Origin: Deroplatys truncata
Taxonomy: Eukaryota > Arthropoda > Insecta > Mantodea > Mantidae
Length of the DNA: 64,000 nt
Direction of reading: 5' to 3'
NCBI GenBank assembly: GCA_030765065.1
Contig: CM060990.1
Span: forward strand, 282,251,341-282,315,340
Below, in pieces: positions 11,190 through 22,599 of the stretch (position 1 is its first letter; every line of letters begins with the position of its first letter). The notes under the pieces are model-generated. The model worked only from the letters and a program-made list of their open reading frames with translations. It was not told the origin of the DNA and ran no database searches. A program made the translations under genes and the position numbers.

Positions 11190-11347
11190 GGAGACGATGT
11201 GTAGTGCTTCGTGAATCTTGCCGAACTGGAGACGATGTGTAATGTATCGGGAATCTTGTTGCACACTGGGGGCGATGTGTAATGTATCGGGAATCTTGTT
11301 GCACACTGGGGACGATGTGTAATGTATCGGGAATCTTGTTGCACACT
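11190..11347 (-). repeat. Four tandem ~40-bp units in LTR
   Basis: Units of 38, 40, 40 and 40 bp share GACGATGTGTAATGTATCGG and TTGTTGCACACT; the first is the most diverged. They lie just downstream of the TATA box on the minus strand, so they would be in the transcribed R/U5 part. Confidence 0.9.
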
Positions 11348-11373
11348 GGGGGACCCGCTAACTCGACCTGACT

Positions 11374-11383
11374 TATTTATAGG
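11374..11383 (-). promoter_or_regulatory. TATA box in 3' LTR
   Basis: CCTATAAATA on the minus strand, followed ~20-30 nt on by the tandem units. Same motif as in the 5' LTR. Confidence 0.55.
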
Positions 11384-12129
11384 CTTACCTCAAGCTACAC
11401 CTAAAGATTATAACTGAATTACCATTGGCTAATAAAACGCGCCAACATTAGCGTCTATTTTACTATCCAATGAAAACCACTAATACATATTACTTTTATA
11501 GAATATGCTGGAAGCTTTTACCGAAAAGGCGCGAAACATGACGTAACTTCCTGGTTCCCGGTAACGATAAACAACTCACCCCCTTGCTAAAGTATTATGT
11601 TATTGTTAACAGTTTCAGTAGAGCCGAAAATTATTATTTACCATTAATAATTACAATTATTAAACCCCTGAAATCAATGTTACATAAAAATACATATTCA
11701 TATTATTATCGTTAACCACATCTGAGTAATTTGTGATACAAATTACCGTCACATATGCCCCACTAGAAACATAATTATAAATATTTATAACCTGTTTAGA
11801 AATTTTATAATTTTGTTTTTAGTCTCCTAAATCTTGTAACACACGATATTCACTTTCACTTAACACTTCACACGCGTTTAACACACGACATATGTTTTAT
11901 CTCGCCACTACTTACTGGCTTTGGTTTAATTTGTTTTAATATTAATCTGACGTTACAAACAAAATTTTTTTTTTATAGCATATACTTTACCCTAAATTAT
12001 TTAACTAGTGTTACAAAAAATGGTTTACTTTCTTATATTGTTACCAAAAATCTATCATTCAAGAATTTTTGTAATTTTAAACATTTACCAAAAATATTTA
12101 CCCTGTACACAAATATTCACATCTCTTAA

Positions 12130-12500
12130 ATCTAGACAATGTTTCACCTTTTCTGTTTGCTACATAAGTATTTGTTTCAATTATTTTTAATTATATTTAC
12201 CAATTTTTTTGTTATTTTGTACTTTGCAAATATATTTAAATCTCTTAAATCTTGACAATGTTTCACCTTTTCTGTTTACTACATAAGTATTTGTTTTATT
12301 TATTTTTACCAATTTTTGTTATTCTGAATTTTATTTTAACAATACTCTTTGAATTGTATTTACGTACTTTTGATTTAATATCATATGAAGTTTAATCTTT
12401 GCATTCTCAATTTTTAAATCTTGGAATTGTGTTTACGTACTTTTACTTTAATATCATATTAAGTTTCAATCATTGCATTCTTAATTTTCAAATATTGTTA
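12130..12500. repeat. Two tandem duplications in LTR-element interior
   Basis: One ~100-bp unit is doubled (shared ACAATGTTTCACCTTTTCTG and ACATAAGTATTTGTTT). One ~75-bp unit is doubled (shared TTTACGTACTTTT and TAATATCATAT). Both lie between the gag-like ORF and the 3' LTR, beside a long T tract (12535-12586). Confidence 0.7.
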
Positions 12501-12560
12501 CAGATACTAAAAATTTTACTTATTTATTTATTTATTTTTTTTTTTTAAACATTTCTTTCC

Positions 12561-12592
<32 letters not shown>

Positions 12593-12706
12593 ATTTATTT
12601 CTCCTTTCAAATGACATATATAAATAGTTAACCCTCTTACGTTCCAATACATTTCTCTGCGAGTCGTCTTCAACTATCCAGCATTTACTTTACATCTCAT
12701 TGCTAT

Positions 12707-13600
12707 TTACCCTCCTGGATCAAATTGTGTGTGGCTAAACATTACTCGTAGCCGTAACCTAACCTTCAAATTTTTGTTCATGAATAATCTCTTGTATTCA
12801 TTTGAAATTTCATCTCCTGATAACATTTGGAAACAATCTACAGTTTCTTGAACAATACATCTTTTAACAATTGCCATTTTCAATTCTTCTGCTATCTTTT
12901 TAATCTGAGAATACTCTGACAAATCTGTACTAAACTGTACTGGACTGGAGTTTTCAATTTGAACATCTTGGTACAATTTATTTCTTTGCATTACTGTCTT
13001 ATTCTGTATTTCTGATATCTCCCCTCTGAAATTAACTTGCGCCTTATTCACATCTACATTCATAACCTCATTTATCTCTCTTGAAATACTACTCATTTGA
13101 CTTCCTAACTCTGCACCTTCTACATTAACCTCACTTTTAGTATTAACCTCACTTTCTTTGTTACCTATTTCCCTGCTCATGTCTAGCATTTTCTTTGAAA
13201 CTTCTCCTATCTCACTTACTATTACTTCCTCATTTTCATCTCTCATTTCTGGCATACTACTATCTATCTTCATAACTTTCTTTTCAATTTCTTCACTGCT
13301 TTGATCTACTGTTTGCTCTAATTTCTCATAACTATGAATTAGTTTATCTAAGTTCTCATTATACTTACTAATCTCTTTCCTTAATTTCTCATTATCTTCC
13401 CTTATATTTCTCAGCATTTCCATAATCATACTAGCATCAATAGTAATATTTCTCGCTATTCTATTCTTACTTTCTGCACTAACATTTCCTCCCTCCAATA
13501 TTACATTGTTTGAGCTTTTTTTTGTAATCTGTATTGACTTACAGCTAACTGTTACACTATCTCCCTCCATCATTGTTTTTTCTATGTTATTAGTGGCCAT
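12707..13600 (-). CDS. Gag-like coiled-coil protein, 297 aa
   Basis: This is the single long ORF of the LTR element. It starts with ATG (MATNNIEKTMMEGDS) about 300 nt after the primer-binding site. The middle (about residues 55-220) is charged and heptad-like, rich in Glu, Lys, Ile and Met (for example NEKLRKEISKYNENLDKL), so it is predicted to be coiled coil. The C-terminal part is more hydrophobic and basic. There is no CCHC zinc knuckle, protease or polymerase motif. Position and coiled-coil character suggest a structural Gag N-terminal region supplied in cis while pol comes from elsewhere. The frame is open throughout, in keeping with a young element. It could instead be a captured host coiled-coil gene. 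Confidence 0.65.
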   Translation of the reverse strand: MATNNIEKTMMEGDSVTVSCKSIQITKKSSNNVILEGGNVSAESKNRIARNITIDASMIMEMLRNIREDNEKLRKEISKYNENLDKLIHSYEKLEQTVDQSSEEIEKKVMKIDSSMPEMRDENEEVIVSEIGEVSKKMLDMSREIGNKESEVNTKSEVNVEGAELGSQMSSISREINEVMNVDVNKAQVNFRGEISEIQNKTVMQRNKLYQDVQIENSSPVQFSTDLSEYSQIKKIAEELKMAIVKRCIVQETVDCFQMLSGDEISNEYKRLFMNKNLKVRLRLRVMFSHTQFDPGG

Positions 13601-13875
13601 TGTTTTTGTTTTCTAAAAAAAAAATACAATCACCTGACTTTGTGATTCTGTCTGATGCTGCAGTTTTGATGTCCAGCGTTCTGCCCCATTCTCCTAGGTT
13701 TGTATGTCGCTTCTGCGTTGTATCGTGATGAATCTACGTCGTTTCGATGTTTTCTTGTAGCTGAATTACCCTTCTGTCTCGGAATCTGCGTCTATAGGTC
13801 GTTTCACTGCTGCTTTCGCCTCTCTGGTTATTCTTGTTCCTTTCCTAGTCGTCTAGCCTTCCTTTCCTAGTTGTC

Positions 13876-13895
13876 GCTCCACGTTGATGCGCCAA
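13876..13895 (-). other. tRNA primer-binding site
   Basis: TTGGCGCATCAACGTGG on minus starts two bases after the TTCA that ends the 5' LTR. The TGGCGC start is usual for tRNA-primed LTR elements. The exact tRNA was not determined. Confidence 0.6.
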
Positions 13896-14405
13896 TTTGA
13901 AGTAGTATTAGCACAAATTTATATATATGCTTCAGAGCACCACGTGGTGGATAATGTTTCTCACGTAATGTTGCTTACCTCACGCGTGCAGCCATATTGT
14001 GTGACGTCATTCGTCGGTCGCCTGCTAACTTCATCTGGCGTAGCAATCTATATGAATTAGTTTTAAGGTTATGTATATTTTCTTCCGGCCAGCTATTTAG
14101 GTAGGCATTTAATTCTTGCAGGGTGTGAAGCGGAAAAGGAATCTTTTATCCAAAAAATTACTAGTGAAGAAATGTGTTTTATAATGTTTTATTGTCGAAC
14201 ACGTGCACTAACACTTTCACAAATTTATCTTGATAATCGCCATACTGAAACTGTTTATAATAACTTCTCACTTTTAACTCACGTACTTCAATTTTTGTAT
14301 ATAAGTGACTTTGTAATATTTTAGATCTTTAATGATTTTCACTGCGTGTAACTTGGTGAACTGAGCGGCCAACGTATAATGTACGGAGAATTTTGTATAA
14401 CTGCA

Positions 14406-14563
14406 GGAGACGATGTGTAGTGCTTCGTGAATCTTGCCGAACTGGAGACGATGTGTAATGTATCGGGAATCTTGTTGCACACTGGGGGCGATGTGTAATG
14501 TATCGGGAATCTTGTTGCACACTGGGGACGATGTGTAATGTATCGGGAATCTTGTTGCACACT
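14406..14563 (-). repeat. Four tandem ~40-bp units in 5' LTR
   Basis: Same array as at 11190-11347, in the 5' LTR downstream of its TATA box. Unit number and bases look the same in both LTRs. Confidence 0.9.
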
Positions 14564-14589
14564 GGGGGACCCGCTAACTCGACCTGACT

Positions 14590-14599
14590 TATTTATAGG
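14590..14599 (-). promoter_or_regulatory. TATA box in 5' LTR
   Basis: CCTATAAATA on the minus strand inside the 5' LTR. This is the expected promoter driving the element's RNA and the coiled-coil ORF. Confidence 0.6.
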
Positions 14600-14969
14600 C
14601 TTACCTCAAGCTACACCTAAAGATTATAACTGAATTACCATTGGCTAATAAAACGCGCCAACATTAGCGTCTATTTTACTATCCAATGAAAACCACTAAT
14701 ACATATTACTTTTATAGAATATGCTGGAAGCTTTTACCGAAAAGGCGCGAAACATGACGTAACTTCCTGGTTCCCGGTAACGATAAACAACTCACCCCCT
14801 TGCTAAAGTATTATGTTATTGTTAACAGTTTCAGTAGAGCCGAAAATTATTATTTACCATTAATAATTACAATTATTAAACCCCTGAAATCAATGTTACA
14901 TAAAAATACATATTCATATTATTATCGTTAACCACATCTGAGTAATTTGTGATACAAATTACCGTCACA

Positions 14970-16564
14970 AATGGTACGCTAAGGACCACAGCCGTTAAAG
15001 AGCGTCCATAAATAAAACTCAATTTAATTTAATTTCTCCCGTATTACTCTTTGCCATGATGTCCTGTGCAGATGGGGCATAGGATATAGCAGATGGATTA
15101 TAGGCTTTGGATGTTGAGCCAAGGAATTTAATTAGTATGCACACATCAGTACACATCATATTAACTAGATTTTAAGAAAAAGATAATGGAATACAGAAAA
15201 CACAGTACCCATTGGTTGCTTTACTTCCTTTCGCCTTAAAACTAACATTATATTAATTCCTTCAAATAGGGAAGGGAAAAATAGGAAGTGATGAAGAATG
15301 GCAATAAAGAATCAAAAAGCATTCTGTGACCAAACACCTTAGCAACAAACTTTAATGGTGAAACAAATTATATTGCTTCTACTGTGGCTTACCCATAACT
15401 GACACCCTAATTGCAAGAAAGAAAGTTTATATGATATAAACTGGAATTTATTTACAATGTCAACAAATTGAATATTGGATAATTAATTGTTCTTTCACAC
15501 ACACACATGCAGGATAAGGGTTGAAAGATAGAATCAGACTGAATATTTGCCAATATGTTAGAAAATCTGCAGGATTATTTTTTCTGCCCTGTAAAGAGGA
15601 TATGTCTATGGAAAAAAAGGATGTATGGTGACATTACAAGCATTAGGTATGGCTCTTCAGCATGAGTGTACTCACTCCTAGTGCAAATGCTTTACTTGTA
15701 GAATTTTGGGAAGAGCAGTAAATGAAACAAATAATACACATGGCAATAAATATATACCATTATTTCACAGATATTAACAGCATGTAAGACTCGTGTATAG
15801 GCTTATTTGTGGCTACAACTGGTATTTCTATGCTAAAACTGATGAAGTGCATATTAACAATCACAATTCCAAAAAAAAGAAGAAACGTGATCAGATAAAC
15901 TATCAGCAAATTTTTCAAGATTGATGGTTTGACTTCTGTACAGTGAAAGAAGCATTTAATTAATCCAGAGAACTACAGTAAGTAAAAATTATAGAAGTTT
16001 GCATTAAAATATGAGAAACTAAATATGAATTTTCATATCAAAGAAGGATAATCTTGATTGTAATGAACTACACAATGAGCTTTAAATGTAAGAAATGTAA
16101 TGATTAAACACTCAAAATGGAATCAATAAAACTACCTTTTGTTCTTAAGTCCATAATGCAACAGACATTGGTAGATAATTCAAAATGTTTCTTGTGTTCT
16201 TACATATGTCTTGCTCTTCGGAAAGAAATGAAAAAGAAGTGTTATAGCACCCCTGTATACTATATTCTTGTTGTATGCAGAATTTCTCCACTCCAAATAA
16301 ATATATATGGTATAAGTTTCACCATATAGTGCTTTCAATGATATTTGTCGGTTATTTTCCCTTTGCAAACTGCAGACTACATGGGTCCAGTTCTATTTAT
16401 TTTTTGTGTGCTTTGTAATAATATTGCACCCCTTTTTAGGGGTAACCCTAGCAAGGTTTTCAGGTGGTGCGAGATCTCATTGTGGCAGCCCCCGTCTGTA
16501 GAGACTAAACTCCACATAGAGACTCAAGATAACATCCATTTTTATTTTCTCTACCACATACATA
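14970..16564. other. Non-coding stretch
   Basis: The first ~70 bp after the LTR (ending in a CATAAATAAA-rich tail) look like the 3' end of another short element. The rest is AT-rich with no supported gene. Confidence 0.4.
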
Positions 16565-16765
16565 GTAGGTAGAGATGGTATCGCATTCCACCCAAAAATT
16601 TGATACCGGAATTTCACGGGAAATACATGTTTTGAGGCCCCCTAATCCAAATAAAGCATTTTTGAAAACGTGTGTGTGTGTGTGTGTGTGTCTGTGAAAA
16701 GCATAACTCAAAAACGAAAAGTCGGATAAATACCAAACTCGGCATTTAAGTTGCACGGATTTCTT
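16565..16765 (-). repeat. R1 fragment, inverted, with GT microsatellite
   Basis: R1 end in reverse orientation: ATTCCACCCAAAAATTTGAT, then a GT run (16671-16691), then GCATAACTCAAAAAC and ATACCAAACTCGG. Only the proximal ~200 bp are present. Confidence 0.65.
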
Positions 16766-16915
16766 GTGATTTGGATGTTTATCGATTTTCTGATATGCAT
16801 GTGTGTTTCAAAAAAGGAATTTCCGTGCTGAGCCCATTAGATTATTTAGTTACAATAGACACTCTGGCACTGAAAGTATCATAATAGAGGATGCAAATGC
16901 AAGGAAAGACAAAGG

Positions 16916-16918
<3 letters not shown>

Positions 16919-16961
<43 letters not shown>
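16919..16961. repeat. (TA)n microsatellite
   Basis: About 21 uninterrupted TA units. Confidence 0.95.
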
Positions 16962-16964
<3 letters not shown>

Positions 16965-17462
16965 TGGCAATTTGGCTATACTGAAGTTAGTTGGTCTTCA
17001 TTGAAAATGCTTATAAAAGCAAAACGAAAGAGAACAAATTACCTTAAGAGTGAATTTAGAAGTAGATATGCTCTCGTCAATAGCTTGTTCCCACCTGCTC
17101 GCCCCTTTCAGGTGTATTACATTTATAGGAAAATTGCGTTCTGAACACAACAAACGTACCTATCTTCTCGCTAAAACACACGCGAAATGGGAACTGCCAA
17201 CCTAAATACATGAAATCCGCGAAATAAGCGATTTGTTGTTGTCGTGTGAATCACTGAAGTTTTAGACGCCCGGTCGTCGCTTCGCAGTTGCGGCGCTACA
17301 CTCCTCTCCTTCTACAAAACATCCCTCGGCTACGTTTTGAGGCTGAGTATCTTAGCAGCTTTGGCGGCATTAGTTATTCATATGTTGCCAGCATTGTGTT
17401 AGAGCTAGAGGATGACATAGAGCGACATCTGTAGGACATATAAGATTTCACTTCCATCGCTA
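16965..17462. other. Non-coding stretch, locally GC-rich
   Basis: No supported gene. 17240-17330 is richer in CpG (for example CGCCCGGTCGTCGCTTCGCA) than its surroundings. The LINE begins abruptly near 17470. Confidence 0.4.
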
Positions 17463-18338
17463 TTGAAGACCAACTTATTCCTAATCATGATTAATGATTT
17501 ACCATTCAATACTGAATCTAAAACCATATTATTTGCTGATGACACAACTTTTATTCACAACAATGCAAATATACAGTATCTTGAAACTGAGGTTCAAAAT
17601 AATATAATGTATATATCACAATGGTTTCAAGCAAATAAGTTTTTACTTAATGATTCTAAAACTAAAAATATAATTTTTACTTTAAATAATGATGTTGTCC
17701 CAAATCTTTGTACTAATGTAAAGTTTTTAGGCATTTTTATTGATAGATTTTTAACCTGGGAGTCACACATTACATTTTTATGCAGAAAGTTGTCAAGGGT
17801 TTTATTCCTGATAAGAAACTTAGTCAATTATGTACCCGTTGAGTATATACGTGTCTCATATTTTGCATACTTTCACAGTATTATTAATTATGGTATTTTA
17901 CTTTGGGGTAATAGCTCATATATCCAAGATGTATTACTTGTGCAAAAGAAAGCTATAAGAATTATGGCTAAGATAACTACTAGAACACACTGTAAACCCT
18001 ATTTTAAAAGATATAATATTTTGACTGTTATAAATTTGTATATTTATACTGTATTGGGTTTTATGAAACAGAATCAACATTTGTATGACACGAGATCCAA
18101 TATTCATAATTATAATATCCGTAATGGTCAAATGATCGATATTCCTCAGCATAGACTTAAGAAAACTTCTCAAAGTTACTACTATATTGGCATTAAACTT
18201 TTTAACAAGCTACCTCATGCTGTAAAAGATTTGCCTTATAAAATATTTTGTAAGCGATTGCATTGTTGGCTTGTGGATAATCCATTTTATTCTATTAATG
18301 AATTTATTGTTTTTAATGCATCTGATATTAATATTTAA
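17463..18338 (+). pseudogene. LINE reverse transcriptase, C-terminal part
   Basis: An open stretch of 291 codons starts inside the palm domain, at LFLIMINDLP. The catalytic box LFADDTTF follows at about residue 25, with the thumb region (VKFLGIFIDRFLTWESHI) after it. The C-terminal tail has YGILLWGNSS and IGIKLFNKLPHAVKDL, features common in arthropod LINE ORF2 ends. The first codon is not a real start; endonuclease and fingers domains are missing. The remaining frame has no stops, so the copy is fairly young but dead on insertion. Its product would nick DNA and reverse-transcribe LINE RNA. Confidence 0.85.
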
Positions 18339-18454
18339 TTGTTACTTTTTTGCTGTAAAAGTTGCACAAGGTGTGGTTTATGTTGTATTATTAATTTGTA
18401 TATTTGTATATACTGACAATGTCTATTGCAGTTGTATAACTGTTTAATGACAAT

Positions 18455-18495
18455 AAATTGATATTGATATTGATATTGATATTGATATTGATATA
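18455..18495 (+). repeat. (ATTGAT)n LINE tail
   Basis: About six ATTGAT/TTGATA units directly after AATAAA. They serve as the 3' tail of the LINE. Confidence 0.9.
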
Positions 18496-18497
18496 TT

Positions 18498-18807
18498 GAA
18501 CTATGAGCAGAGAGTTCGGCAATTTATATATATAACTAAGTTTTACAGAGAAGTTAACAATCAATAAATTACATAAGAGTCTGTTTTCCTTCTTGCACTT
18601 TATGTACATTGAAAACACAATTCTTGTATTATAAACTCGCTCTAAACCGCTCCATACTAAAGGCACGCCACCTGACTTGGATATGTTAAATTTAGAAATT
18701 ACTTACAAATCGAATGCTTAGAATTTTGTACAAAACCGAAATGCGTGTGGACAGTGCCGCTTCCCAGACACCCGAGCTAAAGCTGGCTTCTCCGGCGACG
18801 AGAATCC
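18498..18807. other. Non-coding stretch
   Basis: No gene seen. The last ~80 bp are CpG-containing flank of the first P-like element. Confidence 0.4.
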
Positions 18808-18815
18808 TCGACTGC
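18808..18815. repeat. 8-bp target duplication, first copy
   Basis: CTCGACTG occurs here, at 22156-22163 and at 25498-25505, exactly at the borders of P-like elements 1 and 2. Confidence 0.8.
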
Positions 18816-19269
18816 CAAGGTAACTAGAGTATAGAGAAGGTAGGCCACTCCGGCCATTTCACTCTCATTGGCTGCGCGCCTGTGACGTCATGTGGAAGGT
18901 TGAGCACGCGCGCTCTTTGGATAGTAATTGAAAGTGAGTGCTTTAAACACATTTTAACATGTACAATTTAAGGCACGGATTGGTATACCCATTGTGTAAA
19001 CGGTTAAGCTGTAATTAAGGAAGTGTAATATAATGCAATGACATATGTTATAAAATATACTTTAACGGAAAATAGTAAGAAAGGTTCGTCAACACATTCT
19101 ACTAATTACAAACTAATTTTACCAGCACCACCACCAAAACTATTACTAAAATAAAAAGTAACAATTTATTCTTTGTTTAATCGTAAAAGTAGACTTAAAT
19201 TCAAAAGTGGCTGGTCATTCACTCTAACACATTTTGAAATATGAAATCTATGGAATCCCACAAATATAA

Positions 19270-20035
19270 CTTCGAACTTCTTCACTTTTTGGCACCACTG
19301 TTCGGTAGGTCGAATAAGTCCCCCTCCCTGGAAATAACTGTAATCCAGTCCTGAGGCACTTAAGTTAGTAAATTACAGTCACTGTCTTTGCTTCCCAATG
19401 TACTATCAAAGGACCGACATTTGTATGCAATATAACTCGCAAGATATTTTACAGTCCATATTGAAATCTTCAATTTCAAAATTTTCCTTTATGCTCATAT
19501 CTGCTAACAATATTGCCTCCTCATATTCGGTGGGTGCTGAAAGTTCTTTAGCAATGTCATGCATCCATAGTTTCATGTTTTTCCTATCGCTGATAATGAA
19601 ATTATGCTTAATCCAATATGCTGAATAATATGAAGTCAACATTGTTATATTACTTTCAGTAAACATGACCAAATAAAATATAGTTTTGAGATGACGTAAC
19701 TTTTCGCTGGTACTGTTGCTGTTATTTGTGCTCGAACCCGGAAGACAGACATAATGCCAGTTCGGAATCAACAAACATGGCACTGCATCACCACATCAAA
19801 TTTTCCGTAAAGGTAAGCCAGTAATTCGTTTTTTAAATCCCGTTCGTAACCTCAGGCCGAAAATATACTGAGCGACTCGAGCATTATCAGGGTTGAATTT
19901 ATCACTGCGTTTACAGCGAGACACCAACATGCTCCTTAGTTTATCTTTTTTAGAAAATTTATGATACATAATTCCAGCGGTTTTGTTCCTATATTGGAAC
20001 AATGCGCAACAGCACAGTTAACTTTGTTTTTGAAA
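19270..20035 (-). pseudogene. THAP plus transposase C-terminus, element 1
   Basis: The THAP-like finger is at 20035-19800: the CysXXXXCys region followed by TAGIMYHKFSKKDKLRSMLV and NARVAQYIFG, where the later zinc ligands are degraded. A second frame (19783-19406) continues with LRHLKTIFYLVMFTESN and SIKENFEIEDFN. A third (downstream to ~19270) reads TVKYLASYIAYKC, a stretch typical of THAP9/P-type transposase C-termini. The RNase-H-like DDE core that should lie between is missing and frames are broken, so this is an internal-deletion relic. It shares its structure with the copies in elements 2 and 3. Confidence 0.65.
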
Positions 20036-21029
20036 CGTTCTTTTTGAACACGAATGCACACCGCACTTGTATTTCCAAATCGCATCCACAACTAGAACTA
20101 ACTTCTACGCAATCGGAAAGAGCATTCTTATTTAGTGAGCAACAATGCTCACCAAACAACATTTGCACTTGTTGGTGCAGTACAAAACGGTTGCTCATGA
20201 TTGGACAGTACAACGCGTTACAGAAAAATATTATTTCAAGAGCTGTTCTGCGATTCCTCGAAATAATTGTATACGTGTTGTTTAAGAATGTTTTTTTCCC
20301 AGAATATAGGGAATATACTGTTTCAGAAATTAGTGCGTGAACACGTGCAATCAAATGCACCTAATAGGGCAATTCGGCACGCGTTATGACACCTGTTCGT
20401 GCTGTTTTAAATGCACAGGGACTCGGACACAACGTCTCCAAAACCTTGAAGAAGTTCAACAGAAAGATTAAAGAAGGCGAAATCTTCGTTTTGCCTTAGG
20501 GTAATGTACCCCTTAAATCCAAACTGTGTGGAAATTCAGGTATAACATGGACAAAATGCTGATGACCATTTTGCATGATTATGCAAGTGCTCTTTTAAAA
20601 TCCGGAAATAAGAAAATCGTTTTCTTTGTCATTTCAAGGGAAACAAACACTCGATTCACACTGAGGAATATCATTGTAATGATATAACATTGTGATGGTA
20701 TTCAGCTAGAAAGTGTAATCCCAATAAAATTACATTATTTTACAACCTCATATTTTCTATATCTTACTTTGATCGCGTAACATATATAACTAAAATTATT
20801 TATAGCTGTTTAAAGTGCGAAAATATGCACAATATATATTGTAATTATAAAACTCGGATTTGCTACATTCACATGACTTTCTTTGCTCACTCTTCCACAA
20901 ACACTACAAACTATCCATACAGAAGTTTATTCTTCTATCTACTTGTTAAGAGAGATGAACCTTAATTACACATTCAGTTGTATGTATAAGAAGGATTGAG
21001 TAAGCTAAACCGATAGTCAAATTATAAAG

Positions 21030-21665
21030 CGTGTCGCTATGTGATGGCTTTGAAATTCCATGCTCTTTGCTAGACCACGAGGGAAAAAAGTCGAATAGCG
21101 ACTTACCACTTAAAAGCGTTTTAAGTATTTGAACATTCAGACAAATAACACAGAATATCTTGGACATGGTTAAAGCCACAACGTTTATTTCGTATAAACT
21201 GTGTGCTTTAACGAGTTCTACTTCTTTTTAAAGTAATTTTTTGATCTTCTAACCTTTACCAAATTATAAAAGCCATTCAAATGAAGTTTCTACAGGCTAC
21301 TTACAGGAAATTCAAAATATACATTTTATTTGTCATGTAAATGTTTTAAACATATGCATTTTAATCAAAATGGTATTAGTCATTTTTGAGAACAAAAGTA
21401 ATGGGTAATTTCCCATGTAAAGGGTAGTTCGTGATACGTAATCTTCTTAAAAGATCATGTCGCATCCTTGGAAGATGCTAGAGTTAAATTCCAAGTTTGG
21501 TATTTAACAGACTTTTCGTTTTGAGTTATGCTGTTCACACGCACGCACAGATCTTTTACTAAAAATTTTGTTTTTAGATTCAAGGAGTCTCAAAACATGT
21601 ATTTCCGTGAAAAATCGGTATTGAAATTTTGGTTAGAATACAATACTTCCTTTACTTACTATAAA
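21030..21665 (+). repeat. R1 copy inside P-like element 1
   Basis: R1 landmarks (CCATGTAAAGGGTAGTT, CCAAGTTTGGTATTTA, GAGTTATGCTGT, CACGCACGCACA) appear in order. The copy is at the same place in elements 2 and 3, so it entered, or was part of, their common ancestor. Confidence 0.7.
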
Positions 21666-22155
21666 TAAATAGGAGAGGAAGCAAAATTGCAGAAATAATG
21701 CATAGCCTGATGGTTTTATTTTACTTTAATATAATATATTTTTTCTTCTCCCTCTCTTCGTTTATTACGTGATTAAAAAGCAATGATACTTGCTATCTTT
21801 TGTAAGAAATGCATTGCAATTATAGCTTAAATGTTGAAAAATTCAAAGCCCAAAAGAAAGCGTTGCAACTGTTTAACAAGACAAGTGTAAGATAAAGAGT
21901 ATATGGCATAGTTTTGATTCTTCCCCCGTATTATTTTTCTTTTTCTACGTTATATGTTGCGGAATGAGAGTTTTGTTTCAAATAAATTTGCCCGAGGTGA
22001 CCATATCATGTCAGATAACATGACGGGATTTGAATTATATCGTAAAACTTGAGCTTGCACATGTGAATAGCAATGCCAGGTACCTTCCACATGACGTCAC
22101 TAGCAGACAGCTCGACAAGCAGTGAATGCGCGGGAAGCGATAAGAGGCCCCCCTG

Positions 22156-22163
22156 CTCGACTG
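22156..22163. repeat. 8-bp target duplication, shared middle copy
   Basis: A single CTCGACTG serves as right border of element 1 and left border of element 2. Confidence 0.8.
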
Positions 22164-22599
22164 CAAGGTAACTAGAGTATAGAGAAGGTAGGCCACTCCG
22201 GCCATTTCACTCTCATTGGCTGCGGGCCTGTGACGTCATGTGGAAGGTTGAGCACGCGCGCTCTTTGGATAGTAATTGAAAGTGAGTGCTTTAAACACAT
22301 TTTAACATGTACAATTTAAGGCACGGATTGGTATACCCATTGTGTAAACGGTTAAGCTGTAATTAAGGAAGTGTAATATAATGCAAAGACATATGTTATA
22401 AAATATACTTTAACGGAAAATAGTAAGAAAGGTTCGTCAACACATTCTACTAATTACAAACTAATTTTACCAGCACCACCACCAAAACTATTACTAAAAT
22501 AAAAAGTAACAAATTATTCTTTGTTTAATCGTAAAAGTAGACTTACATTCAAAAGTGGCTGGTCATTCACTCTAACACATTCTGAAATATGAAATCTAT

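Larger units (their letters stand above)
10724..11753 (-). repeat. 3' LTR, end-truncated
   Basis: It matches 13940-14969 at a constant offset of 3,216. It lacks ~43 bp of the U5 end present in the 5' LTR. A possible AATAAA polyadenylation signal lies on the minus strand near 10973. Confidence 0.88.
10724..14969 (-). mobile_element. Non-autonomous LTR retrotransposon
   Basis: Two direct repeats (10724-11753 and 13940-14969) share 1,030 bp that look identical by eye and flank ~2.2 kb. Orientation is minus: the 5' LTR is 13898-14969, followed by a tRNA-primer-site-like TTGGCGCATCAACGTGG at 13895 downward. A purine-rich tract (AGTGGGGCATA on minus) precedes the 3' LTR at 11753. The LTR begins TGTGACGG on minus. 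The interior has one gag-like coiled-coil ORF and no protease, RT, RNase H or integrase, so it must borrow pol from another element. The 3' LTR lacks its last ~43 bp next to the SINE, and no target duplication could be paired. The LTR identity suggests recent insertion. Confidence 0.88.
13898..14969 (-). repeat. 5' LTR
   Basis: Starts TGTGACGG at 14969 and ends ...TTCA at 13898 (minus), about 1,072 bp. It is full length, unlike its partner. Confidence 0.82.
17463..18497 (+). mobile_element. 5'-truncated LINE retrotransposon
   Basis: It keeps only the C-terminal half of a non-LTR reverse transcriptase ORF, a short 3' UTR with AATAAA, and a simple-repeat tail of ATTGAT units (18455-18495). Loss of the 5' part is typical of incomplete target-primed reverse transcription. 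The motif order fits the Jockey/CR1/RTE-like group. The exact clade cannot be set from this piece. Confidence 0.82.
18816..22155 (-). mobile_element. P-superfamily (THAP) element 1, non-autonomous
   Basis: This 3.34-kb element starts C(C)AAGGTAACTAGAG and ends ...AGGCCCCCCTG. The 8-bp CTCGACTG lies on both sides; 8-bp duplications are the P-element rule. An inverted 19-mer, GTGACGTCATGTGGAAGGT, lies 66 bp from the left end (18882-18900) and 55 bp from the right end (22082-22100), like P-element subterminal repeats. The outermost bases match only loosely (CAAGG against CAGGG). Minus-strand remnants of a THAP finger and of a transposase C-terminus are present, but no catalytic core. An R1-like segment (21030-21665) is embedded. 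It is nearly identical to element 2. Confidence 0.82.

Noticed and set aside
11058..11346. Three overlapping minus ORFs in the 3' LTR (and their copies at 14274-14562)
   Set aside because: They are readings of the 40-bp LTR tandem units in different frames; no independent coding evidence.
20002..20340. 112-aa plus ORF conserved in P-like elements 1 and 2
   Set aside because: Conserved only because the elements are near-identical; broken in element 3, antisense in part to the THAP remnant, and without motifs.
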